A model generated the notes under the pieces. The model was not told where the DNA came from, made no database searches, and saw only the letters and a program-made list of their open reading frames with translations. DNA of 64,000 nucleotides from Lampris incognitus (lineage: Eukaryota > Chordata > Actinopteri > Lampriformes > Lampridae): contig NC_079213.1 in NCBI RefSeq assembly GCF_029633865.1, forward strand, positions 102,324,923 through 102,388,922, in the 5' to 3' direction. Positions 26,109 through 61,267 of the stretch are shown here, in pieces. Both the position numbers and the translations under genes were made by a program. Numbering within the stretch: the first letter of the stretch is position 1; each line of letters opens with the position of its first letter.

Positions 26109-29100
26109 ATGGACATAACCGAGGTTCCCAAAAGTTGCGACAAAGGCAAGAAAAAGAAGGATAAACGCTCGCACAAAACGACGGTAGCTAAACAGGAAAC
26201 AGAGGATGTTGGTGTTGCTGAGAAAACGGAGAAGGATGGCGTTGCTCCTGTCTTCCCTCCCTCCTTCAGCATGTCGGACATCAAGAACAAGCAGAGGAGA
26301 CACCTCATGTTCATGAAGCTCAAGCAGGAGAAACGAAAGGTATACGTGAGGTAAACAAGGTAAACCGCCCCCTCGGACGACCCTTTAGATGCGTACTGAG
26401 CGTTGTCCATCCTATATGTTTTTTACAGCAAAAGATGCAGCTGAGGAAAAAGAGGAAAAAAGAAAGGGAGGCCTTGGGTGATAAGGTGAGTTGTGTCATT
26501 GACACTGGATGGCATTGATGTTCTCACTATATTGTAACATATAACCATCATCAGTCGGTGACGTCTCGTGGTGTGATAGACCAGCGGTTGCTCTCATCAG
26601 GTCCTCGGGCACCACCAGTACTGCTGGTTTTCTGTTCTACCAGGTAGTTCATTACGTGAGTTTTATTGTTTCCCCTCTTTTAATGTAAAGCACTTTGAGC
26701 TGCACTTTATGTATGAAATGTGCTATACAAATAAAGTTTTATTATCATTACATTCACCTGTTTTTCCAGCAATCCCAGCCTCCAATCAACGAGGTTTTAG
26801 ACCTGGAACAACAGGGGAACGTAATGAAGTACCTGGTAGAATAGAAACCCAGCAGTACTGGTAGTACCTGAGGGCCTGATTGAGAACTTATTGTTTTATC
26901 TTATTGAACTATATTGGTTGTTAGGGCTGGGTGATATTGACAAAATCAAATATCACAATATTTTTGGAATGAATAATATTATTAATATGAGGATATTTTG
27001 GGAACGACTATTGGTTCTTTCATGAGATATTTACACAGCAGAAAGTGTTGATAAATGATCATTATTAATGTGGATATGATGACCAAGCAGGCAGAGACAT
27101 TGTTTATATCACTAAAATAGTCAAAATAAGTTAAGAACATTGTCTTACATTACTTAATGCAGCCTTTAAGACCAGGGAATAACAACATTTAAGTTATATT
27201 AAGTTATATTGACAGATTATTGCCATACATACACACACATATCAGATGGTAACAGATGATCCGCTGTGGCGGTCCCTAACGGGAGCAGCCAAAAGTAGTA
27301 GTAGTAAGAGATATTATATTAAAGTTATATTAACAGAACTACAATACCACAACTCATCTAGTCTCATATGAAAATATAGACGTATTGATATATTGCACAG
27401 CTCTGTTGGTATATTAGTAAAGCTTTGTAGATAAATTGGATTAAAAACTAATAAGTCTTTATTACTCCCAGAGACAAAACCTTCTTGTAATTAGTCTGCC
27501 GTGAATGTAGGCACCACCAAAAGAAGTCCCAAAGACGATAGAGAACCAGAGAGTTTACGACGAGACAACAGTTGACCCGGAAGATGAAGAGGTATGGTGT
27601 TGCTTGCTTGGCAGAGCTTGTTCATATCGTCCCCCAACTGTCAGACTGATGTGATAAATATGAATTTTGTCAAATGGGAAATGTGCTTTTTAGGTAGCCT
27701 TTGACGAGGGGACTGACGAATTCTCTGCCTACTTCAACCGACTGACAAATCCCAAAGTGCTTATAACAACATCGGATAGACCAAGAGGGGTAAGTGGACA
27801 GTAAACCCTGCACCTAACTCTTACTAATTTTGCAGCTAAACAGGCTGAGGAATCATGCATTGCGCACTGCTTTTATTTATTTGTTTATTTATTTTCCTTC
27901 CTTCCTTTCTTCCCCAGAGGACCGTTCGGTTTTGTGAGCAGCTGGCCACAGTGATCCCAGACTCCCATGTGTATTACAGACGAGGCCTAGCCCTGAAGAG
28001 GATCATTCCCCAGTGCATCGCCAGGAACTTCACTTACCTCATAGTCATTAATGAGGACCGCCTTACGCCCAGTATCCTCTGAGGGACTGCTGTCAAATGA
28101 CCTGAGCGGATGTGAAGTTCGCAGAAATGCATGTGCTCTGTGATACACTGTGCTGTTTTTATTCAGAGATAATGACAGTAGCTCCCTCCGGGTTGGGGAT
28201 GAGTTGTTGCCTCAAGTGAAGAAGTTCAAGTATCTCGGGGTCTTGTTCACGAGTGAGGGTAGGATGGGGCAGGAGATTGACAGGCAGATTGGTGCAGCAT
28301 CAGCAGTAATACAGACATTGTACCGGACCGTTGTGGTGAAGAGAGCTGAGCCGGGAGGCAAAGCTCTCAATTTACCAGTCAATCTTCATTCCAATCCTCA
28401 TCTATGGTCATGAGCTCTGGGTAGTGACCAAAAGGGTGAGATCGCGAATACAAGCGGCTATAATTAGTTTCCTTCGTAGGGTGTCTGGGCTCAGCCTTAG
28501 AGATAGGGTGAAGAGCTTGGACATCTGGAGGGAGCTCGGAATAGAGCTGCTGCTCCTTCATGTCAAAAGGAGCCAGTTGAGGTAGTTTGGGCATCTGATT
28601 AGGATGCCTCCTGGGCTGGAGGTTTTCTTGGCACGTCCAACTGGGAGGAGACCCTGGGGTAGACCCAGAACTCACTGGAGGGACTACGTGTCCAATCTGG
28701 CCTGGGAACGCCTTGGGATCCCCCAGAAGGAGCTGGAGTCTGTTGCTGGGGAGAGGGACGTCTGGAGTGCCCTACTTCGCTTGCTGCCACTGCAACCCGA
28801 CCCCGGAGAAGTGGCTGATGATGAGATGAGATAATGACAGTAACAGGAGAAAGCAATTCTCTGCTCACATGTACACTACCGTTCAAAAGTTTGGGATCAC
28901 CCAAACAATTTTGTGTTTTCCATGAAAAGTCACACTTATTCACCACCATATGTTGTGAAATGAATAGAAAATAGAGTCAAGACATTGACAAGGTTAGAAA
29001 TAATGATTTGTATTTGAAATAAGATTTTTTTTACATCAAACTTTGCTTTCGTCAAAGAATCCTCCATTTGCAGCAATTACAGCATTGCAGACCTTTGGCA

Positions 29101-32100
29101 TTCTAGCTGTTAATTTGTTGAGGTAATCTGGAGAAATTGCACCCCACGCTTCCAGAAGCAGCTCCCACAAGTTGGATTGGTTGGATGGGCACTTCTTTGA
29201 GCAGATTGAGTTTCTGGAGCATCACATTTGTGGGGTCAATTAAACGCTCAAAATGGCCAGAAAAAGAGAACGTTCATCTGAAACTCGACAGTCTATTCTT
29301 GTTCTTAGAAATGAAGGCTATTCCATGCGAGAAATTGCTAAGAAATTGAAGATTTCCTACACCGGTGTGTACTACTCCCTTCAGAGGACAGCACAAACAG
29401 GCTCTAACCAGAGTAGAAAAAGAAGTGGGAGGCCGCGTTGCACAACTGAGCAAGAAGATAAGTACATTAGAGTCTCTAGTTTGAGAAACAGACGCCTCAC
29501 AGGTCCCCAACTGGCATCTTCATTAAATAGTACCTGTTAGAGCCTGTTTGTGCTGTCCTCTGAAGGGAGTAGTACACACCGGTGTAGGAAATCTTCAATT
29601 TCTTAGCAATTTCTCGCATGAAATAGCCTTCATTTCTAAGAACAAGAATAGACTGTCGAGTTTCAGATGAAAGTTCTCTTTTTCTGGCCATTTTGAGCGT
29701 TTAATTGACCCCACAAATGTGATGCTCCAGAAACTCAATCTGCTCAAAGAAGTGCCCATCCAACCAATCCAACTTGTGGGAGCTGCTTCTGGAAGCGTGG
29801 GGTGCAATTTCTCCAGATTACCTCAACAAATTAACAGCTAGAATGCCAAAGGTCTGCAATGCTGTAATTGCTGCAAATGGAGGATTCTTTGACGAAAGCA
29901 AAGTTTGATGTAAAAAAAATCTTATTTCAAATACAAATCATTATTTCTAACCTTGTCAATGTCTTGACTCTATTTTCTATTCATTTCACAACATATGGTG
30001 GTGAATAAGTGTGACTTTTCATGGAAAACACGAAATTGTTTGGGTGATCCCAAACTTTTGAACGGTAGTGTATACTCATGCATTTATCAGTAATTTTGCA
30101 GTTTCAATAATCTTTCCCGGGGAATACATGCATGATATTGATGTTCAGCAGTAGTTCTGGAATTTGAACAGGTCTGATTGGGAGATTTGTTGTGGGGTTT
30201 TTTTCTGTTTGGAATCATTTTTGCCTGTCGTATCTTGGAGAATGTTAGATGGGTGAGTGGTAGTCTTTCTACAGAATCATGATGTCACTTTAATACCTGC
30301 TTCCTTCACCACCGTGATAAGATGGTATGGTTCTCTGTCACCTGCCGGATGGACCAACGGCACACTTCAAAATCAGCAATGCTCGACTGCGCAAGGAAAT
30401 GAAGGCAAGAAAAACCAACACATCTCCCACATCACTTTCCCTAACAGTAGATGTTTAGGTTTGATTTGATTTGAAACCATTTAATATTTTTTTTTTGGAT
30501 TTCCTCCAAGAATTCATACTAAATTTGATACCAATTACATATGTAGTCCAAATACAGAAAAAGCATACATTCAACATATTCACACACTTTAATGGCACAC
30601 CTTACATAACTCAGCCTATATGAGTAACTGCACACATGCCATACCCATTCATCTGATACGAGGCAAAACATCCACACCAATACAACATGCATGGAAGAAA
30701 AATAACTTCTTGATTCAATGCTGCAATGACTTTTTTGTTTCTTTCAAAAAAGCTGTGGTAGCCAAACTTTCTTCGTTGATTCATTGTCTGCGATTACAAA
30801 TTTTCTGAGGACTTTTCAAAATTGAACTGAAACCAAACTGCTGCAAAAATCATCGTGAAGAATGATTTCAAGAATCATTAATTAATACGTAATACTCCTA
30901 TGACATGTATTTACATATCAGCAACAACATTTCATTCACAACTTCTGGAATTTCAAAGTTGATATAAAATTTCCAAGAGGCTGTTGTAGGAAAAATTGCA
31001 CCTCAAATATTTGACTGTTAATCAAGGAAACAATAACAGTGGCCCCACTATAAGACAAAATATGAATGATGATTTTAGTGGTTATCGTGCACGATAAAAG
31101 CTAGGCACAGGATCACAGTATAATTTGCTCCCTTGCAGCGGAGAGGTAAAGACCCAACAGATCATTCCCCGGAGGTGATCCTGAACAACTTCACCACACG
31201 TCTGGGTCACAGTATTGGTCGCCTGTTTGCAGCTCTCTTCCCACACGACCCTCACTTTGTGGGCCGGCAGGTCGCCACTTTCCACAACCAGAGAGACTTC
31301 ATTTTCTTCAGGTTCCACAGGTAAACATTCCTTTATTGTGACTCTAGCGTAACGAAGAACATGAAACCGATGGGTACCACATTTGATTGATTGATTGTTT
31401 GTGTAGATAGACCTGTCACTCTGGTACCCTTTTGACATCTGTACTGTATCTATACCACCATTGATAACCAGTACTGCCACCTTTTGACCACTAGAGGAGG
31501 TTGTTGGCTTTCTTTTGTGCATTGTAACTCTTCCAGCATCATGCCACCTTTGACCCCATGTTACGGTGTAATGATTCCAGCAAGCAGTATGACCTGGCTG
31601 AACTGTCACGCCAACTCTTCTACACTCTCAATTTATCAACATTTAGCGTATAGAAAGTATTGTTGCACACACTTACTAAATCTAGACAACAAGTGTTCGT
31701 ACTGGAACACCAGTATTTGTTTTATTTTCTGAAATGATACTGGTGTTACTGGTGATGAGCTAACATCACTGTTACTCTAATATGCCAATGGGAGAAGTGT
31801 CTACCACGACAAACCTAGTATGAAGGAAATATTTTTTTTAAATTATTGGAATTTTGGGGCATCCTGGTAGCATAGCAGTCTATTCCGTTGCCTACCAACA
31901 CAGTGATCACAAGTTCAAATCCTTGTGTTACCTCCAGCTTGGTCAGGCGTCCCTACAGACACAATTGACCCGTGTCTGCAGGTGGGAAGCCAGATGTGGG
32001 TATGTGTCCTGGGCGCTGCACTAGCACCTCCTCTGGTTGGTTGGGGCGCCTGTTCAGAGGTGAGGGGAACTGGGCGGAATAGTGTGATCCTCCCATACAC

Positions 32101-33495
32101 CACGTCCCCCTGGTGAAACTCCTCAGTTTCAGGTGAAAAGAAGCAGCTGGTGACTTAACATGTATCGGAGGAGGCATTTGGTAGTCTGCAGCCCTCCCTG
32201 GATCGGCAGAGGGGGTGGAGCAGCGACTGGGGTGGCTTGGAAGAGTTGGGTAGTTGGGTGTATTCAATTGCGGAGAAAAAGGGGGGGAAATTTAAAAAAA
32301 AAATTATTGCAATTTTAAAGCGAACTTCTGAGGGGTTGTTCTAAGCTTAAAAGCGTCGTCGCGGGTTCATATCCAGTGCAAGACATGGCGTACATCCTCT
32401 CTAGTGTCTGATCTAAAAACCCCTTTGTCTGCATCGCCAAGGCGGTCAATTAATTTGATTTTGCTTATGGACACTAGTCATTTCACATTACTGTTCTTTT
32501 TCATTTAGAATCAAAATCAACTTTATTGGCAAATTGTGCCTATGCCAATGAGGATTTTGACTCCGGTACATAGCGGCCTCTAGGACTTGCAAGTGCTAGA
32601 GGCTAGAAGAATTTACTTTCATTTACTACTTGCAAGTGCTAGAAAAATTCTTATGAATAGTAAAATAATTCACCATACCGAGGGCTGGTAGAAATCCAGT
32701 TTGTGACTAGTTTGCCACTCTGCCATTGACCCTGTGATTTACCAAACTGAGGACAGTTTCAGTCATAAACTGAATGGCTGACCATATAAAGGTATGATCA
32801 GTAGAAGCCACAGAAATCTGAGTTTTACATTTCTTTTGAGTCCAAAAGTCTGTTGGTGTTCTCTAACACCTGAGTAAAATCCACCCGTCTTTTCAGTTGG
32901 GATGGGTGAGGAGGGTTAAAAAGAGAACTTTGTTGTTTTACTGTATTTAAAAAGCCATTTCATCCATCAAGGTACATCTTCAAGAATGAGAAGAGAGTTG
33001 GTCTTCAGGAACTGGGGCCACGCTTCACCCTCAAACTCCGCTCTTTACAGAAAGGGACCTTTGACTCAAAGTTCGGAGAGTACGAATGGGTTCTCAAGGT
33101 GAGTTTTCAGATGCAGTGGTGGAGTCGCACGTCCAAGCCTTGTTGTTTGTACTGAAAAGACCTTTCTACCATCACCATTAACCATGGCATGCCATTCACA
33201 GTGCACACATCCCTGATATTTACTTGCATTTGCATAGTCGACCACTTAACAACCAACTATATATCAGTCATTCATGCATCGCTGCTCTGAAAAGCATTTT
33301 TATTGTAAAGCCTCTTCTGTCAAACACACTGAGTAAATAACTGACTTGCAATAGGTGGTTGGTTGTATAAACTTGCTGGTAAAATGTCAAGGGCTCTCCT
33401 GGTATAACTAACCATACTGGGTTTTTGGTTTTTTTTGTTTTACTTTTTCTCAGCGTCATGAAATGGACGCGTGCAGAAGGAAGTTCCACCTCTGA
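26109..33495 (+). CDS. rpf1: Ribosome production factor 1 (Brix domain), complete
   Basis: Nine coding exons: 26109-26339, 26429-26485, 27511-27591, 27694-27789, 27918-28071, 30322-30404, 31139-31320, 32972-33098 and 33454-33495 (stop TGA). They join to 350 residues against 349 in human RPF1. RPF1 is a nucleolar Brix-domain protein needed for maturation of the large ribosomal subunit. The basic N-terminus has [16 protein letters not shown]. The Brix domain spans roughly residues 130-320, with [53 protein letters not shown] and [14 protein letters not shown]. An upstream in-frame ATG at 26016 would add 31 residues, but its context is weak (T at -3). The ATG at 26109 has A at -3 and G at +4 and gives the usual length. 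All introns are GT-AG except intron 6, which has a GC donor at 30405. Confidence 0.96.
26670..26755 (+). repeat. LINE 3' tail remnant in rpf1 intron 2
   Basis: Ends 'gtgctatacaaataaagttttattat', preceded by 'aaagcactttgagctgc', a tail typical of fish CR1/Rex1-type LINEs. No coding part remains. Confidence 0.5.
26930..27420 (+). repeat. Interspersed repeat (copy 2) in rpf1 intron 2
   Basis: Plus-strand counterpart of 5645-6410. It begins 'ttagggctgggtgatat' and ends near 'attgatatattgcacagctc', interrupted by a LINE tail at 27245-27305. Confidence 0.65.
27245..27305 (+). mobile_element. 60-bp 3' tail of the RTE-like LINE
   Basis: The stretch 'acagatgatccgctgtggcg' onward, ending in short (GTA)n units, matches the complement of the 3' end of the LINE copy at 61268-61330. 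It is an extremely 5'-truncated insertion. Confidence 0.75.
28165..28835 (+). mobile_element. LINE reverse-transcriptase C-terminal fragment in rpf1 intron 5
   Basis: Frames read [20 protein letters not shown], then [25 protein letters not shown] and [19 protein letters not shown]. This is the thumb and C-terminal region of a common fish LINE that I associate with the Rex group. It is 5'-truncated and frameshifted, and ends in the tail 'gatgatgagatgagataatg'. Confidence 0.75.
28874..30070. mobile_element. Palindromic Tc1-derived element in rpf1 intron 5
   Basis: Two arms of 535 bp (28874-29408 and 29536-30070) are reverse complements with only about three differences by eye. They flank a 127-bp spacer. 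The outer ends are the Tc1 terminus CACTACCGTTCAAAAGTTTG, and TA flanks both sides (28872-28873 and 30071-30072). Each arm carries the first part of the same transposase ([19 protein letters not shown]), from 29253 on the plus strand and from 29691 on the minus strand, running toward each other. The spacer continues the left copy only ([20 protein letters not shown]), so the element lacks a catalytic domain. It is related to the full-length element at 56558-58174. Confidence 0.93.
30405..30410 (+). other. GC-type splice donor of rpf1 intron 6
   Basis: The exon ends ATGAAG and the intron begins GCAAGA. Shifting the junction to a nearby GT would break the frame or remove conserved residues (RLRKEMK joined to RRGKDP), so a GC-AG intron is the best reading. 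Confidence 0.8.
31856..32296 (+). mobile_element. tRNA-derived SINE family A, near full length
   Basis: The head has A-box-like 'ggtagcatagcagtct' and B-box-like 'agttcaaatcc'. The body 'gtgtctgcaggtgggaagcc' and 'ggtgaaactcctcag' and the G/A-rich tail are complete. It lies in rpf1 intron 7. Confidence 0.85.
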
Positions 33496-35581
33496 GTAAC
33501 AGCCGAGAGTGCTTCCTGTTTTCTATCCAAAATACGACCGCCACTGCTGACCATGCACAAACGGCTTGTATATCGGATGTCCCAGTTTGTCAGTGTTGAC
33601 CGCAACCAACTGTCAATCTTGAGATATTATTCCAGTGATTGGGAACGATGTGATGAATCGCTTTACGGCCCTATCCAACCTGAAAATGGCAGTTACATCA
33701 CCTGAGACTGGAACCATTGAAATCGACCTGCCAGCAGGTTTCCACCGAGTGCTGGCTTTCATTCTCACCAAACACACCAGATGGCTTCAGTCTAGTGTTT
33801 AGTCGACAAAAACAAAACATTTGTCAGCGACTTTTCTATGATGCAAACCGTCTCATTTTCTCAAGTAAGACCATTACAAAATGAATATTCCCTTTCATAA
33901 ACAAACTGTCTCGTTTGTAAACAAGTAAAGGTTGATAAACCTGCCGGCAACAAAACTGAATGCTGGTTTACTGGATTGATTTATAACAAGTTCCGTCAGA
34001 ATGTTGTTGTTTTTTTTAATCCTGGAATAGAATATAACTGACATTCAAGTCATTTTTTCTTTCATCTTAACACCGTTCCAGTACAGGTTCTGTATTAACC
34101 AATGAAATGAGCTGTTATGTTTTTGGTTGGAGTGAAAATATTGTGTACCCTTTAATGCATGATATGATCAGATAAGTTGCATTGGAACATGGTAAACTGC
34201 ACCCGTTGTCTGGATTAGGATTTATTTTAAAGAATATTATAATGGCTCAGTCTGTAACAGAGCACAGCCACTGTAATAATACCTCAACTTTAACATCACA
34301 GGGGCTGGACAGTCATTGTCAAGGTTATTATGACAAATTTCAGTTTTATAAATGTATGGAGTGTTATCCTGAAGAAAAAAAAACATGTACATACAGGGTT
34401 GAAATGTTATTCATTTATTCTCAAAAGTCAAACAAAAAAAAATGTACAATTCAAAAAGGCGTGTGTGTGTGTGTGTGTAAGTTACAACCAAGTAAGTATG
34501 TTAAGACAGTTTCTTACAAGCACCTTGAGATATTTTTGAGATGTTATAAAAAGTCAAAGTTAAAAAAAAAACACATTAGTTGGCTTTCCTGGAATTCCCT
34601 GGCACTCAGACCATTCCAATCCATAGTGCAAAACTCTGTCCACGCATTCCATAAGGCACCTCAATATGAGCAACCTGCAGAAATATGACACAGTCACTTC
34701 ATGGTACAAAGTTGCTGGCTCTCCATTTTCCCTGCAAGGAGAGTTGAAATGTTTTTCATTTTTCCATATGAGAAATGGGGACTTATTTAAGAAAACCTGA
34801 CAAAAATGGACAATTCCAAGAAAAGCAATGCACCGATGGCTGTCGTACTACAAAAACTCTTCCGTGCTCAAATAAAGCATCGATTTCATCCAGGTATCCA
34901 GGCATCTATTGTAGACCTGGCATAACAGGTGACTGTAATTTCTCTTTGGAATGCGCCGATAGCACTTTCTAAGAAACATGACGAATCTCCCTATTGGTTC
35001 AATGTTGTGTATTAGAGAAAAGAAGACAACTGAAAGCCTCAAAAGGAATTGAAAGTGATGTGGAATTGGTTTAGTTTCTCATTTACAAGTAATAAACGTT
35101 TTATTGAACAAAACGATGGCAGAAGTTGGGGGCAAACAGCTGCAGTGTGCATCAATAGTGGATTGTATCTTGACGTATTGGCCGAAATTGAGTACCGCTT
35201 TAATCCATTTCTATGGCTGAACAGTGCAGATTTAGACTTAATAGTTTGGGGTAAATGGGCATAATAAATGATAGAATCTGTTGTCCACCATTAAAAAAAC
35301 AAAATACAGGCTTCCATTTTTCAAAAAAATGCTATAAATTAAGTCATTTTATGTTTCATTTGACATTATTCATGGCTTTTAGTGTTATCCAATACTGACA
35401 CTCCCATTTTAGCTTGGTATCGACCTGATATCCCTGTGCAATTTTCTTCTAAACGATATAAATCCAACTGTAGGTGTACGGGGGGAGTCGTGAGGCCTGG
35501 AGTTGAGAGTCGCTGGTGGTAGTAGCACTTAAAGTACCAGTACTTACAGAAGGCAGTGAAGTAAAGATGCCAGTGTGTGAG
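33496..35581. other. Between rpf1 and gng5, no further gene
   Basis: Contains the 3' UTRs of two convergent genes. A TTTATT at about 35098-35103 could be the minus-strand AATAAA of gng5. A short (GT)n run lies at 34461-34480. Small frames here lack any recognisable domain. Confidence 0.5.
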
Positions 35582-36615
<1,034 letters not shown>

Positions 36616-36813
36616 TGTCCCAGTGTTTTAGTCTGGAATCGAGTCCCGAAAACGGAAAGAACGAACTTGAGAAAACTCCTGCGGCTCCTTCGCCAGTGTC
36701 GCGTTTCCGCTTCTCTTAAAGGGGCGCGCAGCTAAAAGCTGTCTGCCTCTCTACCGCCCCTGCTGGTAGGAACACGCCAACAGTCACAAAACAGTTTATT
36801 CCACTCCACTATA

Positions 36814-37106
36814 TGCGCCTTTTCCACTGCATGGTACTGGCTCGACTCGACTCTACTCGCTTTTTTTGGTTTTCCATTGGGCAAACGTTAGGGACAGTAC
36901 CTGGTACCACGTCCTTTTTTGGTATGACCTCCGTCGAGGTTCCAAGTGAGCTGAGCCGATACTAAAAGGTGACATGAAAATATCCACCCATTCATTATTT
37001 AACCGCTTATCCTGCTCTCAGGGTCGCTGGAGCCTGTTCCAGCAGTCACTGGGCGGCAGGCGGGGAGACACCCTGGACAGGCCGCCAAGCCATCACAGGC
37101 CCGAGA

Positions 37107-37193
<87 letters not shown>

Positions 37194-37956
37194 TCATTCC
37201 TAGGGACAATTTAGTATGGCCGATTCACCAAGTCAGGTGAATTCACCAAGTCGGCCCTGTGATCCCGGTTCGGTTTCCTCCCACAGTCCAAAGACATGTG
37301 TTTGGACTATGGGAGGACACCGAAGCCCCCCGGAGGAAACCCACGCAGACACGGGGAGAACATGCAAACTCCACACAGAGGACGACCCCGAATGACCCAC
37401 CAAGGTTGTACTACCCCGGGGCTCGAACCCAGGACCTTCTTGCTGAGAGGCGACCGTGCTAATCACTACACCACCAATGTAGCGAATTCGGTTCCATAAT
37501 GTAGTGGCACATGAAAATACCACTATAAATAAATGAAATCCAAATATATTTATATCTATCCAAATATAAATAAAAATTTATAAAATAAATAAATAAATAA
37601 ATAAATATATTTAGATTTAAATGTACATAAAATAAGTAAATAAAACTTATTGATATTTATTTAGATATAAATAAAATTGATCAGCGATTGGAATTTTGTT
37701 TCCAGCGGATCTCTTAGTTATACTTATATCTGTTCATGTGAAGCACACATTTAGTGTTGGTCTTGTTGATTTTTTAAAAATAAAACAGAAGGGGCAAGGG
37801 AGGAAAAACTAATTAACACGCCCATAATGACCAGTAGGGCTTGGGCGTGAGGGGATACTATCTGCAGTGGAAAACGAAATCCCAAAAGTAAAGCGAGTAG
37901 AGTCGAATAGAGTAGAGTCAAGTTGAGGCGGCACTATTTAGTGGAAAAGGGGCACA
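36814..37956. mobile_element. hAT-like non-autonomous element with nested SINE
   Basis: Terminal inverted repeats of about 60 bp: left 'tgcgccttttccactgcatg' then 'ggctcgactcgactctactc'; right the complement, ending 'tagtggaaaaggggcacatg'. CCACTATA before the element and TCACTATA after it could be an 8-bp duplication with one mismatch, which would fit hAT. No transposase. A family B SINE is inserted inside. Confidence 0.55.
36985..37478 (-). mobile_element. SINE family B with an internal (CA)n expansion
   Basis: Full-length minus-strand copy, from the tail 'accgcttatcctgctctcag' to the head complement 'gggctcgaacccaggacctt'. A (CA)n run of about 40 units sits at 37111-37192 where other copies have 'gtgtgtgtgtcggc'. 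It also contains a short duplication near 37220-37250. Confidence 0.85.
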
Positions 37957-38853
37957 TGTCACTATAGTTCTCAATCCGGCCCTCAGGCACCAACAATACT
38001 ATTCTTTTTATTCCGACTTGTAGTTAAATTATACTGGCCTGTTGCTTCGTCTCCCTGATCGGAATCTGGAATAAGTGGAGCAACCGGTGATGTAATGGAA
38101 AAACTTGTCAGAATAGAAAACAGCAGCACTGGAGGTTCTGATTGAGAACCGCTGCACTGTTTGATGAGATGCACACAGGCTTCTATCAGATCTTCTTCTT
38201 CTTTTCTTTTCTTTTTTTGCGTAGCAAGCACACGATTTATATACAAACACAGTTTACATGCCAACACAAAAAAGCTGACATAGAAACAGCACACATGTAG
38301 ACACAGAGCTTACATACTGCACAAGGACAAGTAGGACCGTACAAGGTGCAGACAACACAAATACCAGGCTAGAAAGACAGAAAGACAATTAATCAATGAA
38401 TAAAACAGGTCAGGCAATACTTGCTAGGTATGTATTCAGTGTAAGTAATTGATATTGCACATAAGTAATCATATTACAAATGTGTTGCAAAAATAAACAA
38501 GCATACAAAATGAATATATACACAACAAAATAGTGGCTGGTGGCCTACTGGAGAAAAAACAAAACAAAACAAGCCAGTAGAAATCAAGACTTACGATAAT
38601 GCAAGTATTTGGGGGGAGTTGACACTAATTGGCTTTGTTCTGTACACATTGGAGCCTGCCGCGCTGAGCAACCAGAGCAACCAGTGTTGGCCCCCTCATA
38701 AAAGAAATTCCCCAGGCTGACTCGGTTTTATTGTACAAGAGTGTTTCTGGGGGACTAATCCAAGGAGCAGGAGGCTTTTTTTTTTCTTCCTGCAAATTTA
38801 ACCAATTAATGGGATGGGTTTTCTTCTTTTGCTGGAGTTGACCAAAAGAAAAA
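37957..38853. other. spata1 5' flank, nothing recognised
   Basis: No exon or known repeat was identified. The spata1 promoter should lie here. (TAAA)n simple sequence occurs to the left, at about 37580-37605. Confidence 0.4.
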
Positions 38854-60907
<22,054 letters not shown>

Positions 60908-61114
60908 GTATCAATTTTTCTTTCATATGACAAAAATTCCCTCTCACCTCAAGTAAACGTCATTAAGATGACGGACAAATCAGTAAAACATACTTTTGTA
61001 TTGTTTTTCAATGCAGGTTAGTGCCAACAATTATTGACAAAATATCTTTAATATATTAATATGATGCACTGATTCCTTATCTTCACACCTTTAGTAATTA
61101 TCTTCATAGATATT

Positions 61115-61235
61115 TTGTTTGGTCAGGACAGCGAAGAACAGGGAAAAAGACATTCAGGAATGGTCAGGGGTTGGATTTGAACCATGAACCCGGTTTTTCA
61201 GGCCCGCGTCCATTTGGTTAAGAGCTAAGCAGTAT
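61115..61235 (-). repeat. Possible tRNA-like fragment
   Basis: The complement contains 'ggttcatggttcaaatcc' (B-box-like) and 'tagctcttaaccaaatgga'. Too degraded to be a tRNA gene; possibly part of another SINE. Confidence 0.25.
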
Positions 61236-61267
61236 CTCAGGTGGGAATCTGGCCTGGGACCTGTGTT

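Noticed and set aside
34182-34688. 168-codon plus-strand frame between rpf1 and gng5
   Set aside because: Composition is that of AT-rich non-coding DNA with poly-K and a GT repeat, with no similarity to any family I know.
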